Origin: Rhodanobacteraceae bacterium UBA703
Lineage (GTDB): Bacteria > Pseudomonadota > Gammaproteobacteria > Xanthomonadales > Rhodanobacteraceae
Direction: 5' to 3'
Length of the DNA stretch: 5,300 nt
NCBI GenBank assembly: GCA_002297645.1
Contig: DBMH01000270.1
Span: 1 to 5,300 of the forward strand
Program-made: the position numbers and the translations under genes
Shown here: in pieces, positions 1 to 5,300 of the stretch
Layout: every line of letters starts with the position of its first letter
Position numbering within the stretch: position 1 is the first letter of the stretch
Notes under the pieces: generated by a model
The model's input: the letters and a program-made list of their open reading frames with translations, nothing else
What the model was told of the DNA's origin: nothing
Databases searched by the model: none

Positions 1-235
1 CGCGCACGCGCAGGCGCACGAGCCACGCAGGGCCGACGGCATGGCCTTCGACGCGCGCTTCGTCCGCCGCGTCGCGGACGATCAGCCATGTCACGGACGA
101 AAGCGGCGGCGCGACCCGATCAGGCACCACGATCGGAACCGTCGCGGACGACGCCCCTTCGCGAGAATCGCCGTCGAGGATCGTCCTCGCCCGTTCGCCG
201 CCGATCAGCGGCACCGACGCGTCGCCACCGGCCAC
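1..235 (-). other. Unassigned segment after the DGFD motif, running off the window
   Basis: About 78 residues (1689-1766) from VAGGDASVPLIGG through SREGASSATVPIVVPD and VTWLIVRDAADEARVEGHAV to WLVRLRVR. It is mostly short polar and Val/Ile-rich runs, compatible with beta strands of a further domain. It contains no cysteine, no obvious sorting signal and no stop codon. I do not recognise the family. It could be the start of another small C-terminal domain or a variant C-terminal signal. Confidence 0.55.
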
Positions 236-3200
236 GTCGAAGCCGTCGCGGAAGACGACCAGCGTGTTCGTGTCGGACGCGGGGTTCGCGCCGATGGCGC
301 TGGCGGCGAACGTCACCGTGGCGCCTGCCGCATCGCCACGCACCGGCGTGCCGACCAGCCAGGTCAACGAACGGCCCGGCGGCAGCGTGACGGTGAAGCG
401 CAACGATGTGTTCGGGTCCGGACTGCAGATCGCGCCGTCGATGGCACCGACGCAGGTCACGCTTGTGCCCTGCGCATCGAAGCCGGGCGACAAGGCGAAC
501 CACACCGGCACCGCGTTCGCCACGCCGCCGGTGTTGGTCAGCGTCACGGTGTAGTCGACGACCTGCCCGTAGCGCGCGAAGTCGCGACCGTCCGCGATCG
601 ACAGCGCAAGCTGCGGCGCGGCCACGTCGAGCGTCACCGCGGCCGGCTGCGAAACGCCGTTCGTCGACGACACCGTGAACAGGAGGCGATCCGCGCCGAC
701 GTAGTCCAGGTCCGGCGTGTAGGTCAGCGTGCCGCTGGATGCGCTGAAGTGGCCGATCGTGCCGTGCAGCGGTGCCTCGACGAGCGCGTAGGTCAGCGCG
801 TACGGACCGCCGAGGTTGCCGTCGCTGCCGGCGAGCTGGATCGCCTGCACCGTATTGAATGCCACGCCCACCGACTGCGCCTGTGCCACCGGCGGATCGG
901 CGGCCTGCACGGTGATCGTCGCGGTCGCGCTCGCCGCGTTGTAGTTCGCATCGGCCGCCTTGGTCGCGCGCACGACGCAGCTGCCGGCTCCGGTTGCAGT
1001 GACGATGCTGCCGCTGACGCCGCACGGACCGCTGTCCACGCCGTAGCTGACGGGCCCGCTGCCGGAGCCGCCGCTCGCGGCAAGCTGGCTGTGCATGCCG
1101 GGGATCAGCACGTTCGGTGTCGCAGCGAGGTTCAGCGTCGCCTGCTCGGCGCGCTCGACCGTAAGTGCCGCCGTCGCGCTGCTGCCGGCGAAGTTCGCGC
1201 CGGAGGCGGCATCCGGCGTGAACGCGGCGGTCAGCGTCTTCGGGCCGGCGCCGCTCGGCGTCAGCGTGCAACTCGTCGCCGGCAACACGATCGTGCAATG
1301 GTCGCTGCTGCCGGCATCCCCATCACTCACCGTCACCGTGCCGCTCGGCGTGCCGGAGCCGGGCGCGTCGGCCGCGACCGTCACGTTCACGGTCGCGGCG
1401 GCACGGAACGTGATCGTCCACGGCTGCGCGTTGCTGATCGTGGTCGTCGTGGCGGCCTTGCCGACCACGATGTCCGTGCCACCCGTCGAAGCCTTCGTGT
1501 TGCCGTCGCTGGGCGTGAACGTCACCGTGATGGCGTGCGCACCGGCGGCCAGTGCCGCGCTCTGGCACTGCGCCTGCCCGCCCGATACGGCGACGGCCGC
1601 GCAACCCGCCAGCGGCGTGCCCGCATCGGCGAAGGCGACCGATCCGAGCGCCGTGCCGGCATTGCCGGAAGGCAGCGCCACGAGCGCGTCCAGCGTGACC
1701 GGCTGGCCGTGCACCGGTGCAGCCGGCGCCGCGTGCAGCGCAATCGTGGTCGCGGCGGCGGTGACGGTCAGTGCGGTGGCGTTGGCGCCGGCCTGCACGA
1801 ACTGGTAGTTCGCCGCAGTCAGCCCGCCGCCGTTGATCGCATACGTGCCGGCCGGGCTCGTCGCCGTTGCGGCCGTGGTCCAGGTCGCCGTGCCGACGAC
1901 GGCGCTGGCCTGGTCCTCGCCGTTGACGAAGCCGCTGAGGCTGCCTCCCAGGCTGCCCGGCGCATTGCCGTAGACGACGCTGGCGGGCGTTGCGACGTAG
2001 CTCAAGGTGGCGCGGCTGACGTTCACGGTCACGGCGGCACTGGTCGATCCCAGCGCATCGCCGTTGCCCGGCACGAACGCGGCGGTGAGCGCATGCAGGC
2101 CGTAGGCGAGCCGGGTGGTGTGGCAGGTGGCCGACCCGTTCGCGAGCGGAACGCTGCCGCAGCCGGAAATGGTCGCACCCGCGTCGCGGAAGACGACCGT
2201 GCCGACGACGTTGGCCGGCGTCACCGTTGCCGTCACGGCCGTGTCCAGGCCGTAGTCGATCGCGGCGGGCAAGGCGACTGCCGTGGTCGTCGTCGCGACA
2301 GGGACGACGTTCAGCGACATCTGGGTGCTGGCCGGAGCGCGCGCCGCATCGCCGCCGTAGAGGGCTTCGATTCCGTGCGTGCCGACGCCGAAGGGACCCG
2401 CGTTGCAGGTGGCGACGCCGCTGGCGTTCACCGGCGCATTGGCGCAGGCCGGCGCGCCGTCGACGCGGAATTCCACGTTGCCGCCGGGCGTGCCCGGCGC
2501 AACGCTGGAGACCGTCGCCGTCAGTACGGCGGTGCCGCCGGGCGCGGGGGAAGACGGCATGGAAGAAAGGGTGATGCTGGTGTCGTAGCGCGCATTGGTC
2601 AGCGCGAACGTCGCCGGTGCGGCGATGCCGGCGACCGTGGCGTTCACCGTGTAGCTGCCGGCCGTCGCATTGGCCGTCGCAGCGACACTGGCAAGGCCGC
2701 TGGCATCGGTGGTGGCGCTGGTCGCCGACAAGGTGGCGCTGGCGCCACCGACGGGCACGCTGGCGAAGTTCACCACGATGCCCTGCAACGGCACGTTGCC
2801 GGCGTCGGCCACGCGCACGCGCAGCGCCTGGCCGAAGGCCGTCGTCACGTAGGCGCTCTGCGTAGCGCCGCCTTGCACGGTCAACGCGGCCGGGGCGTTC
2901 TGCACGAAGCTGGCCTGCACGGTGCAGTCGGCGACGATCGCATTCGTCGTATACGTGGAGCCGCTCAGGCTGCCGCCGCAGCTGCCGCCGACGCTGGCGC
3001 CGTAGCCGGCCGCCGGCGTGACCGTGAACGCGGTCGTCGCGCCGTGATCCACGGTCTGCGCCGTGCCCGGCGAGATCGTGCCGTGCGCGCCGGCGCTCGG
3101 CGTCACGGTATGCGTGTCGATCGCGAAACTCGCCTTCACCGCGCAGGCGGCCTGGATGTTCGCCGCGCGCCAGAGTCCGCCGCCCTGATCGACCGGCGTG

Positions 3201-5300
3201 CAGGTGTCGCCGCTGACCGCGACGACATGCCAGTGGGAGGCCGGCGTGACCGTGACATCCGCCGCGTCGCCGGCCTCGATCGTCTGCGAGGCCGGCGTTG
3301 CCAGGCCCTGCCCGCTCTCCACGGCGGCGGTGACGGCGTAGGTGGCCAGATAGGCCTGGCGCACCGATTCGATCAGCGAGCCGGAGCCGCTCCCATTGCC
3401 GCCACCCGCCTGTCCGCGCAGGCGCACGAGCAAGGGGACGTTTCGCGGGAGGTTCAGGCCGTTCAACTGCCAGCCGCCGGAGATGCGCTGGCCTGCGGCG
3501 GGGGCGCTCCAGCTCGCGCCGCCGTTGCTGGAAATCTCGAACTCGGCCTGTGACAGCTCGGGCCCCGCGCCGCTGCGCAACCAGCGAAGGCTGCTGCGAT
3601 TGGCACCGACGGCGAGCGACTGCAAGGCCGCTTCGGACGTGCTCAATCGCGCGATGCGGACGTGCGGGTCGCCGCCGACGGTGGTGAAATTGCCGCCGAC
3701 CAGCACCTTGCCGTCCGCCTGCAGGGCCACCGCGGTGACGGACGCGCTGGCGTCGGCGGTGAAACCGGCGTCGAGGCTGGCGTCCTCGTTGAGCTGTGCG
3801 ACGTACTTGTGCGCCTGCCCGTCGACCTGCGCGAATCCCCCGCCGATCACCGGCTTGCCGTTCGCCCGCACGGCGATGCTGAACACCGCGCCGTTGGGGC
3901 TCGGCTTGCAAGGCATCTCGTTGATGCCGTTCGCATTGAAGCGCACGAAGCGGACGCAGGCGCTCGGGTCGACCTGGCCGATCTGGCTGAAACTGCCGCC
4001 GACCAGGAACTGTCCCCCCGCCTGCACGGCCAGCGACTGCACGACGGCGTTGAAACCCATGTTGAAGGCCGTATCGAGGCTGCCGTCCGCGTTCAGCCTC
4101 GCATTGCGCAGGCGCGATACACCGCCGAGGCTGGTGAAGAGTCCGCCGATCTGGATCTTCCCGTCGGTCCGCAGCGCCATGGTCTGCACCGCCTGGTTCG
4201 CGTTGGGATTGAAACCCGCATCGAGGTTGCCGCTCGCGTCCAGCCGCGCGATGTAGTTGCGCGTCTGTCCGGCGACGCTGGTGAAGGCGCCGCCGAGCAG
4301 GATGCTTCCGCCCTGCAGGACCAGGGTCTGCACATCGCCGTTGGCGCCTGGATCGAAGCCGCTGTCGAGGCTGCCGTCCGTGTTCAGCCGCGCGATGTGG
4401 CCGCGCAACTGGCCGGCGATGCTGGTGAAGCTGCCGCCGAGCAGGATGCGGCCGTCGGGTTGCACGGCCAGCGCACGCACCATGAGGTCCGCTTCGGGAT
4501 TGAAGCCGGCATCGAGGCTGCCGTCCGCATTCAGCCGCGCGAGGTTGCTGCGCGCCTGTCCGTTGACCTGCGTGAACGATCCGCCGAGCAGGATCTTGCC
4601 GTCCGCCTGCGTGGCGAGGCCGAACACGGTGCCGTCGACGGAGGCGACCAGATCCGTGTCCAGCAGGCCGTTCGCTTCCAGCCGCGCGATGCGGTTGCGC
4701 GTCGTTCCGGCCGCTTGCGTGAACGATCCGCCGAGCAGGATCTTGCCGTCCGCCTGCACGGCCACACCCAGCACGTCGGCGCCCGTGGCGCCGGCATTGA
4801 AACCGACATCGAGGCTGCCGTCCGCGTGCACGCGGGCGATGCGCTGGCGCGCCTGCCCGTTGACTTGCGTGAATGCCCCGCTGAACACGATCTTGCCGTC
4901 GGCCTGCACGGCGAGACCGTAGGTGACGCCGGAAATGACGCCGGCGTTGAAACCCGTGTCGAGGCTGCCGTCCGCGTTCAGGCGGGCGAGGCCGTAGCGC
5001 GCCTGCCCCGCCATCTGGGCGAACCATCCGCCAGCCAGCACCTTGCCGTCGGCCTGCACGGCCAGGCTGCTGACCAGGTCGCTGGCACCGCTGCCGGGAT
5101 TGAAGCTGGCGTCCAGGCGGCCGTCCGCGAACAGCCGCGCCACGCGCGAGCGCGCTTGTCCCGCCATCTGGGTGAACGCCCCGCCGGCCAGAATCCGACC
5201 GTCGGCCTGCACGACCAGGCTGGAGACCACGAAGTCGGCGCCGGGATTGAAGGCGGCATCGAGGCTGCCGTCCGCGCTCAGCCGCGCGAGGCGCTGACGC
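1..5300 (-). CDS. Giant exported delta-60 repeat / multi-Ig-like domain protein (internal fragment, both ends outside the window)
   Basis: The frame is open for all 1766 complete codons, with no stop and no defensible start, so the gene continues past both edges. Residue numbers here count from the first complete codon at 5299. Order: delta-60 repeats (1-552), connector domain (553-646), two InlB-B-like repeats (654-801), Big_1-like (802-902), two Big_3_5-like (903-1094), MBG-like (1095-1180), two Big_3_5-like (1181-1381), another Ig-like (1382-1465), cadherin-like/Big_9 (1466-1559), DUF11-like (1560-1688), unassigned tail (1689-1766). The frame is proved by recurring motifs such as QADGKILLGGSFT and ARLNADGSLD and by periodic domains on both sides of every junction; other frames give only Arg-rich or low-complexity text. 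No enzyme motif or membrane segment is visible. A signal peptide would lie upstream of the window. Paired cysteines suggest an oxidising compartment. Inferred role: surface or secreted adhesive/structural protein. Function and substrate are unknown. Confidence 0.95.
236..622 (-). other. DUF11-like domain ending in VVFRDGFD motif
   Basis: Residues 1560-1688 contain LALSIADGRDFARYGQVVDY, TVTLTNTGG, SVTCVGAIDGAICSPD, VTLPPGRSLTW and NTLVVFRDGFD. The Y.v.ltNtG.a.a..v……P.gf……..tC……..C…..…..v.lppG.s..w…. pattern fits the DUF11 family of conserved repeats in surface proteins. The cysteine pair is CVGAIDGAIC. The closing hydrophobic-Phe-x-Asp-Gly-Phe-Asp motif at 236-259 resembles the F-x-DGFE-type signature that I recall near the C-termini of many Xanthomonadales exported proteins. 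Confidence 0.7.
623..904 (-). other. Cadherin-like / Big_9-type module
   Basis: Residues 1466-1559 contain PPVAQAQSVGVAFNTVQAIQ, LAGSDGN, ALVEAPLHGTIGHF, GTLTYTPDLDYVGADRLLF and AAVTLDV. The PvA…v…f.t…i.L.gsD…….y…..P.HGti…….tYtP..dy.G.D.l.ftv.. pattern is that of cadherin-like bacterial Ig domains (Pfam Big_9 type). The DLDYVGAD turn could bind calcium as in relatives, but this is inference. It has no cysteine. Confidence 0.8.
905..1156 (-). other. Ig-like module with KAADANYNAAS motif
   Basis: Residues 1382-1465 contain RAEQATLNLAATPNVLIPG, AASGGSGSGPVSYGV, SGPCGVSG, GSCVVRATKAADANYNAAS and ATITVQ. The GGSGSGpvsy…..C.v.g…..aG.C.vrAtkaaDanYn.as pattern is a recurrent but loosely named Ig-like repeat in bacterial surface proteins. 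Its cysteine pair is arranged differently from that of the Big_3_5-like modules. Confidence 0.7.
1157..1456 (-). other. Big_3_5-like Ig module 4
   Basis: Residues 1282-1381 contain ATTTTISNAQPWTITF, SGTVTVSDGDAGSSDHCTIV, PATSCTLTPSGAGPKTLTA, AFTPDAASGANFAGS and ALTVE. It has the cysteine pair of its siblings. Here the insert before the first cysteine (DGDAGSSDH) differs from the other three modules. Confidence 0.8.
1457..1759 (-). other. Big_3_5-like Ig module 3
   Basis: Residues 1181-1281 contain AAATTIALHAAPAAPVHGQP, GSVAFADAGTPLAGCAAVAV, GQAQCQSAALAAGAHAITV, FTPSDGNTKAS and DIVVGK. The module has the same fold signature as modules 1 and 2, with one cysteine pair. Confidence 0.82.
1760..2017 (-). 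other. MBG-like module
   Basis: Residues 1095-1180 begin SRATLSYVATPASVVYGNAP and continue with SLSGFVNGEDQASAV, SPAGTYAINGGGLTAANYQF and ALTV. The features s.vYG…p.l…..sGf.nGed…..G and aGtY.I..ggl.a.NY are those of MBG domains, seen in large haemagglutinin-like and other surface proteins. It is placed between two Big_3_5-like pairs and has no cysteine. Confidence 0.78.
2018..2302 (-). other. Big_3_5-like Ig module 2
   Basis: Residues 1000-1094 contain TTTTAVALPAAIDYG, VVFRDAGATISGCGSVPL, SATCHTT, LTAAFVPGNGD and VTVNV. It follows module 1 directly and has the same strand order and a cysteine pair in the same places. The sequences differ enough that the duplication is old. Confidence 0.82.
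2303..2593 (-). other. Big_3_5-like Ig module 1
   Basis: Residues 903-999 start with RYDTSITLSSMPSSPAPG and contain GNVEFRVDGAPAC, VATCNAG, LYGGDA and a closing SLNVV. The series tsitl…P…Gq.v..tatV…….G.V.F.dg…C…v…G.atC……G.h.i.a.Y.GD is that of bacterial Ig-like group 3/5 (PF16640). It has one cysteine pair. Confidence 0.82.
2594..2896 (-). other. Big_1-like (invasin-type) Ig-like module
   Basis: Residues 802-902. Landmarks are LRVRVADAGNVPLQGIVVNF, TTDASGLASVAATANATAG and a closing ATFALTN. The pattern v.D..gnP..Gv.V.F … TdasG.a…tAn..aGsy.v.A.v.g…..F.LTN belongs to bacterial Ig-like group 1 domains found in invasins, intimins and other surface proteins. The module has no cysteine, unlike most of its neighbours. 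Confidence 0.75.
2897..3118 (-). other. InlB-B / bacterial repeat-like module 2
   Basis: Residues 728-801 have the same length (74 residues) as module 1 and follow it directly. Landmarks are AGAHGTISPGTAQTVDHG, then FTVTPAAGYGASVGGSCGG, then TTNAIVADCTVQASFVQN. The cysteine pair is in the same relative place as in module 1 (GGSCGG and ADCTV). Tandem duplication of one ancestral module is likely, although the two have diverged well beyond the closing (C.V.ASF) motif. Confidence 0.8.
3119..3340 (-). other. InlB-B / bacterial repeat-like module 1
   Basis: Residues 654-727 run from YAVTAAVESGQG to CAVKASFAI. The pattern of a Gly-rich start, P…Q.i..G..a.vtvtP..hw.v..VsG and a closing C.V.asF is that of the divergent InlB B-repeat family (Pfam PF18998 type). 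Its two cysteines, in SGDTCTP and QAACAV, are placed where a disulphide could form. Confidence 0.75.
3362..3643 (-). other. Connector domain typical of the end of delta-60 arrays, with Gly/Ser linker
   Basis: About 94 residues (553-646) follow the last delta-60 unit. Visible landmarks are LRWLRSGAGPE, then FEISSNGGASW, then GGWQLNGLNLP and LLVRLRGQ. This W…G…PE…F..S.nGG..W…GGW.L.g..LP…vR.RG pattern commonly terminates delta-60 arrays in proteobacterial surface proteins and resembles a small beta-sandwich; this is recalled family knowledge, not searched. It ends with a flexible stretch, GGGNGSGSGS (3377-3406), that separates the propeller-like part from the Ig-like stalk. No catalytic motif is seen. 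Confidence 0.7.
3776..3925 (-). other. Degenerate delta-60 unit (unit 10)
   Basis: This unit keeps the blade core (FSIAVRANGKPVIGGGFAQV) but has INEMPCKPSPNG where the others have LDxxFNPGA. The end of the preceding unit also diverges: it reads QIGQVDPSACVRFVRFNANG where the others read xxGQxRxxIARLNADG. The two cysteines here (SAC and MPC) are the only ones in the repeat array. They are separated by 15 residues, so a local disulphide bridging two adjacent blades is plausible but only inferred. Confidence 0.75.
4517..4663 (-). other. Delta-60 unit 5 lacking the FN(P/A)G signature
   Basis: The unit begins LDTDLVASVDGTVFGLATQADG. The highly conserved Phe-Asn found at this place in most neighbours is replaced by Asp-Leu, while the rest of the unit (QADGKILLGGSFTQVNGQ) matches the consensus closely. 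The preceding turn is also altered (EANGL where most have NADGS). This is probably natural drift in a loop and not a sequencing error, because the frame and unit length (49 residues) are intact. Confidence 0.7.
4569..4610 (-). repeat. 42-bp exact direct repeat, copy A
   Basis: This stretch is identical base for base to 4716-4757, 147 bp (exactly 49 codons) away. It encodes the Gln-Ala/Thr-Asp-Gly-Lys-Ile-Leu-Leu-Gly-Gly-Ser-Phe-Thr-Gln core of a delta-60 unit. Identity stops immediately at the lower-coordinate side (c/t mismatch one base outside) and at the higher-coordinate side (g versus a). Identity at synonymous sites points to recent duplication or gene conversion between adjacent units, not only to protein-level constraint. 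Confidence 0.85.
4716..4757 (-). repeat. 42-bp exact direct repeat, copy B
   Basis: This is the partner of the exact repeat at 4569-4610, in the next delta-60 unit upstream in the gene and in the same codon register. A deletion or duplication between the two copies would remove or add exactly one 49-residue unit without shifting the frame. Confidence 0.85.

Larger units (their letters stand above)
3644..5300 (-). repeat. Array of at least 11 delta-60 (DUF5122) protein repeats
   Basis: The approximate consensus is LDxxFNPGAxxxVxxLAVQ, then ADGKILLGGSFTQVxGQ, then xRxxIARLNADGS. Counting each unit from its LD, units begin at 5263, 5116, 4963, 4813, 4663, 4516, 4369, 4225, 4078, 3925 and 3775, giving periods of 49, 51, 50, 50, 49, 49, 48, 49, 51 and 50 residues. 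The end of a twelfth unit (ARLSADGS) precedes 5263, so the array continues upstream. The family is known as TIGR02608/Pfam DUF5122 and is generally taken to form beta-propeller-like blades. The last unit decays after ARLSTSE at about 3640. The units are closely similar at DNA level, which suggests expansion by tandem duplication or homogenisation by recombination. Confidence 0.93.

Noticed and set aside
120..1298. 392-residue minus-strand open frame
   Set aside because: It is an out-of-frame reading of the Ig-like, Big_9-like and DUF11-like region; it is Arg-rich and has no recognisable domain.
1095..1808. 237-residue plus-strand frame rich in Ala, Val, Ser and Thr
   Set aside because: It looks superficially like a secreted protein, but the composition is what the antisense of Ala/Thr/Gly/Asp-rich Ig domains yields in this register. 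There is no family pattern, and it lies opposite well-supported modules.
2540..2575. Purine-rich stretch (gggggaagacggcatggaagaaaggg) considered as a plus-strand ribosome binding site and start
   Set aside because: In the supported frame it encodes SITLSSMPSSPAPG on the minus strand, a normal start of a Big_3_5-like module; no plausible plus-strand gene follows.
41..3553. 1170-residue open frame on the plus strand
   Set aside because: It is the codon-register antisense of the real gene. Its translation is Arg/Ala/Gly-rich with no domain, while the minus strand shows clear repeated domains across the whole span.
3396..4922. Plus-strand frames at 3396-4256 and 4257-4922 with a regular repeat (KLPPSRMLPSACTA-like)
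   Set aside because: The periodicity is the antisense echo of the 147-153 bp delta-60 units. The two frames abut and have no ribosome binding site or independent domain evidence.
1323..5027. 1234-residue minus-strand open frame beginning MVRPDGGAGALRP
   Set aside because: It is a shifted reading of the same strand. Its RRR/Q/H-rich text mirrors the delta-60 periodicity but lacks the family consensus, which appears only in the frame annotated here.
3644..5300. Regularly spaced repeats of about 150 bp considered as a CRISPR array or DNA satellite
   Set aside because: The period is a multiple of three, there are no short identical repeats with unique spacers, and translation gives a known protein repeat family.

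Overview
The window is one uninterrupted stretch of coding sequence on the minus strand. A single reading frame (codons occupying plus-strand positions 2-4, 5-7 … 5297-5299) runs through all 5300 bases without a stop. It gives 1766 residues of one very large modular protein whose N-terminus (beyond 5300) and C-terminus (beyond 1) both lie outside. No start codon, ribosome binding site, promoter, terminator, RNA gene, mobile element or second gene is visible.

Reading in the direction of translation (high to low coordinates), the protein has three parts. (1) About 5300-3644 is an array of at least eleven delta-60 (DUF5122-type) repeats of 48-51 residues, predicted to build beta-propeller-like blades. 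(2) About 3643-3362 is the connector domain that commonly follows such arrays, ending in a Gly/Ser/Asn linker. (3) About 3361-236 is a string of ten small beta-sandwich or related modules: two InlB-B/bacterial-repeat modules, one Big_1-like, two Big_3_5-like, one MBG-like, two more Big_3_5-like, one further Ig-like module, one cadherin-like/Big_9 module and one DUF11-like domain. The DUF11-like domain ends in a VVFRDGFD motif. About 78 further residues of unassigned, probably beta-rich sequence run off the window at position 1.

The high G+C content with strong G/C preference at codon third positions, the delta-60 plus Ig-like plus DUF11 architecture and the [V/I]F-x-DGF[D/E] motif suggest a high-GC gammaproteobacterium of the Xanthomonadales/Lysobacterales type (Lysobacter, Dokdonella, Rhodanobacter and relatives). 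This assignment is inferred from protein style and was not tested by any search. The paired cysteines in most downstream modules and the near absence of cysteine from the repeat array fit an exported protein with intradomain disulphides. The likely setting is the cell surface or outside the cell, with an adhesive or structural role; the precise function cannot be read from the sequence.

I did not find an undescribed genetic system. The points most worth a second look are the module order, the cysteine pairing, one degenerate propeller repeat carrying two cysteines, a 42-bp exact direct repeat between adjacent units, and the tail after the DGFD motif.
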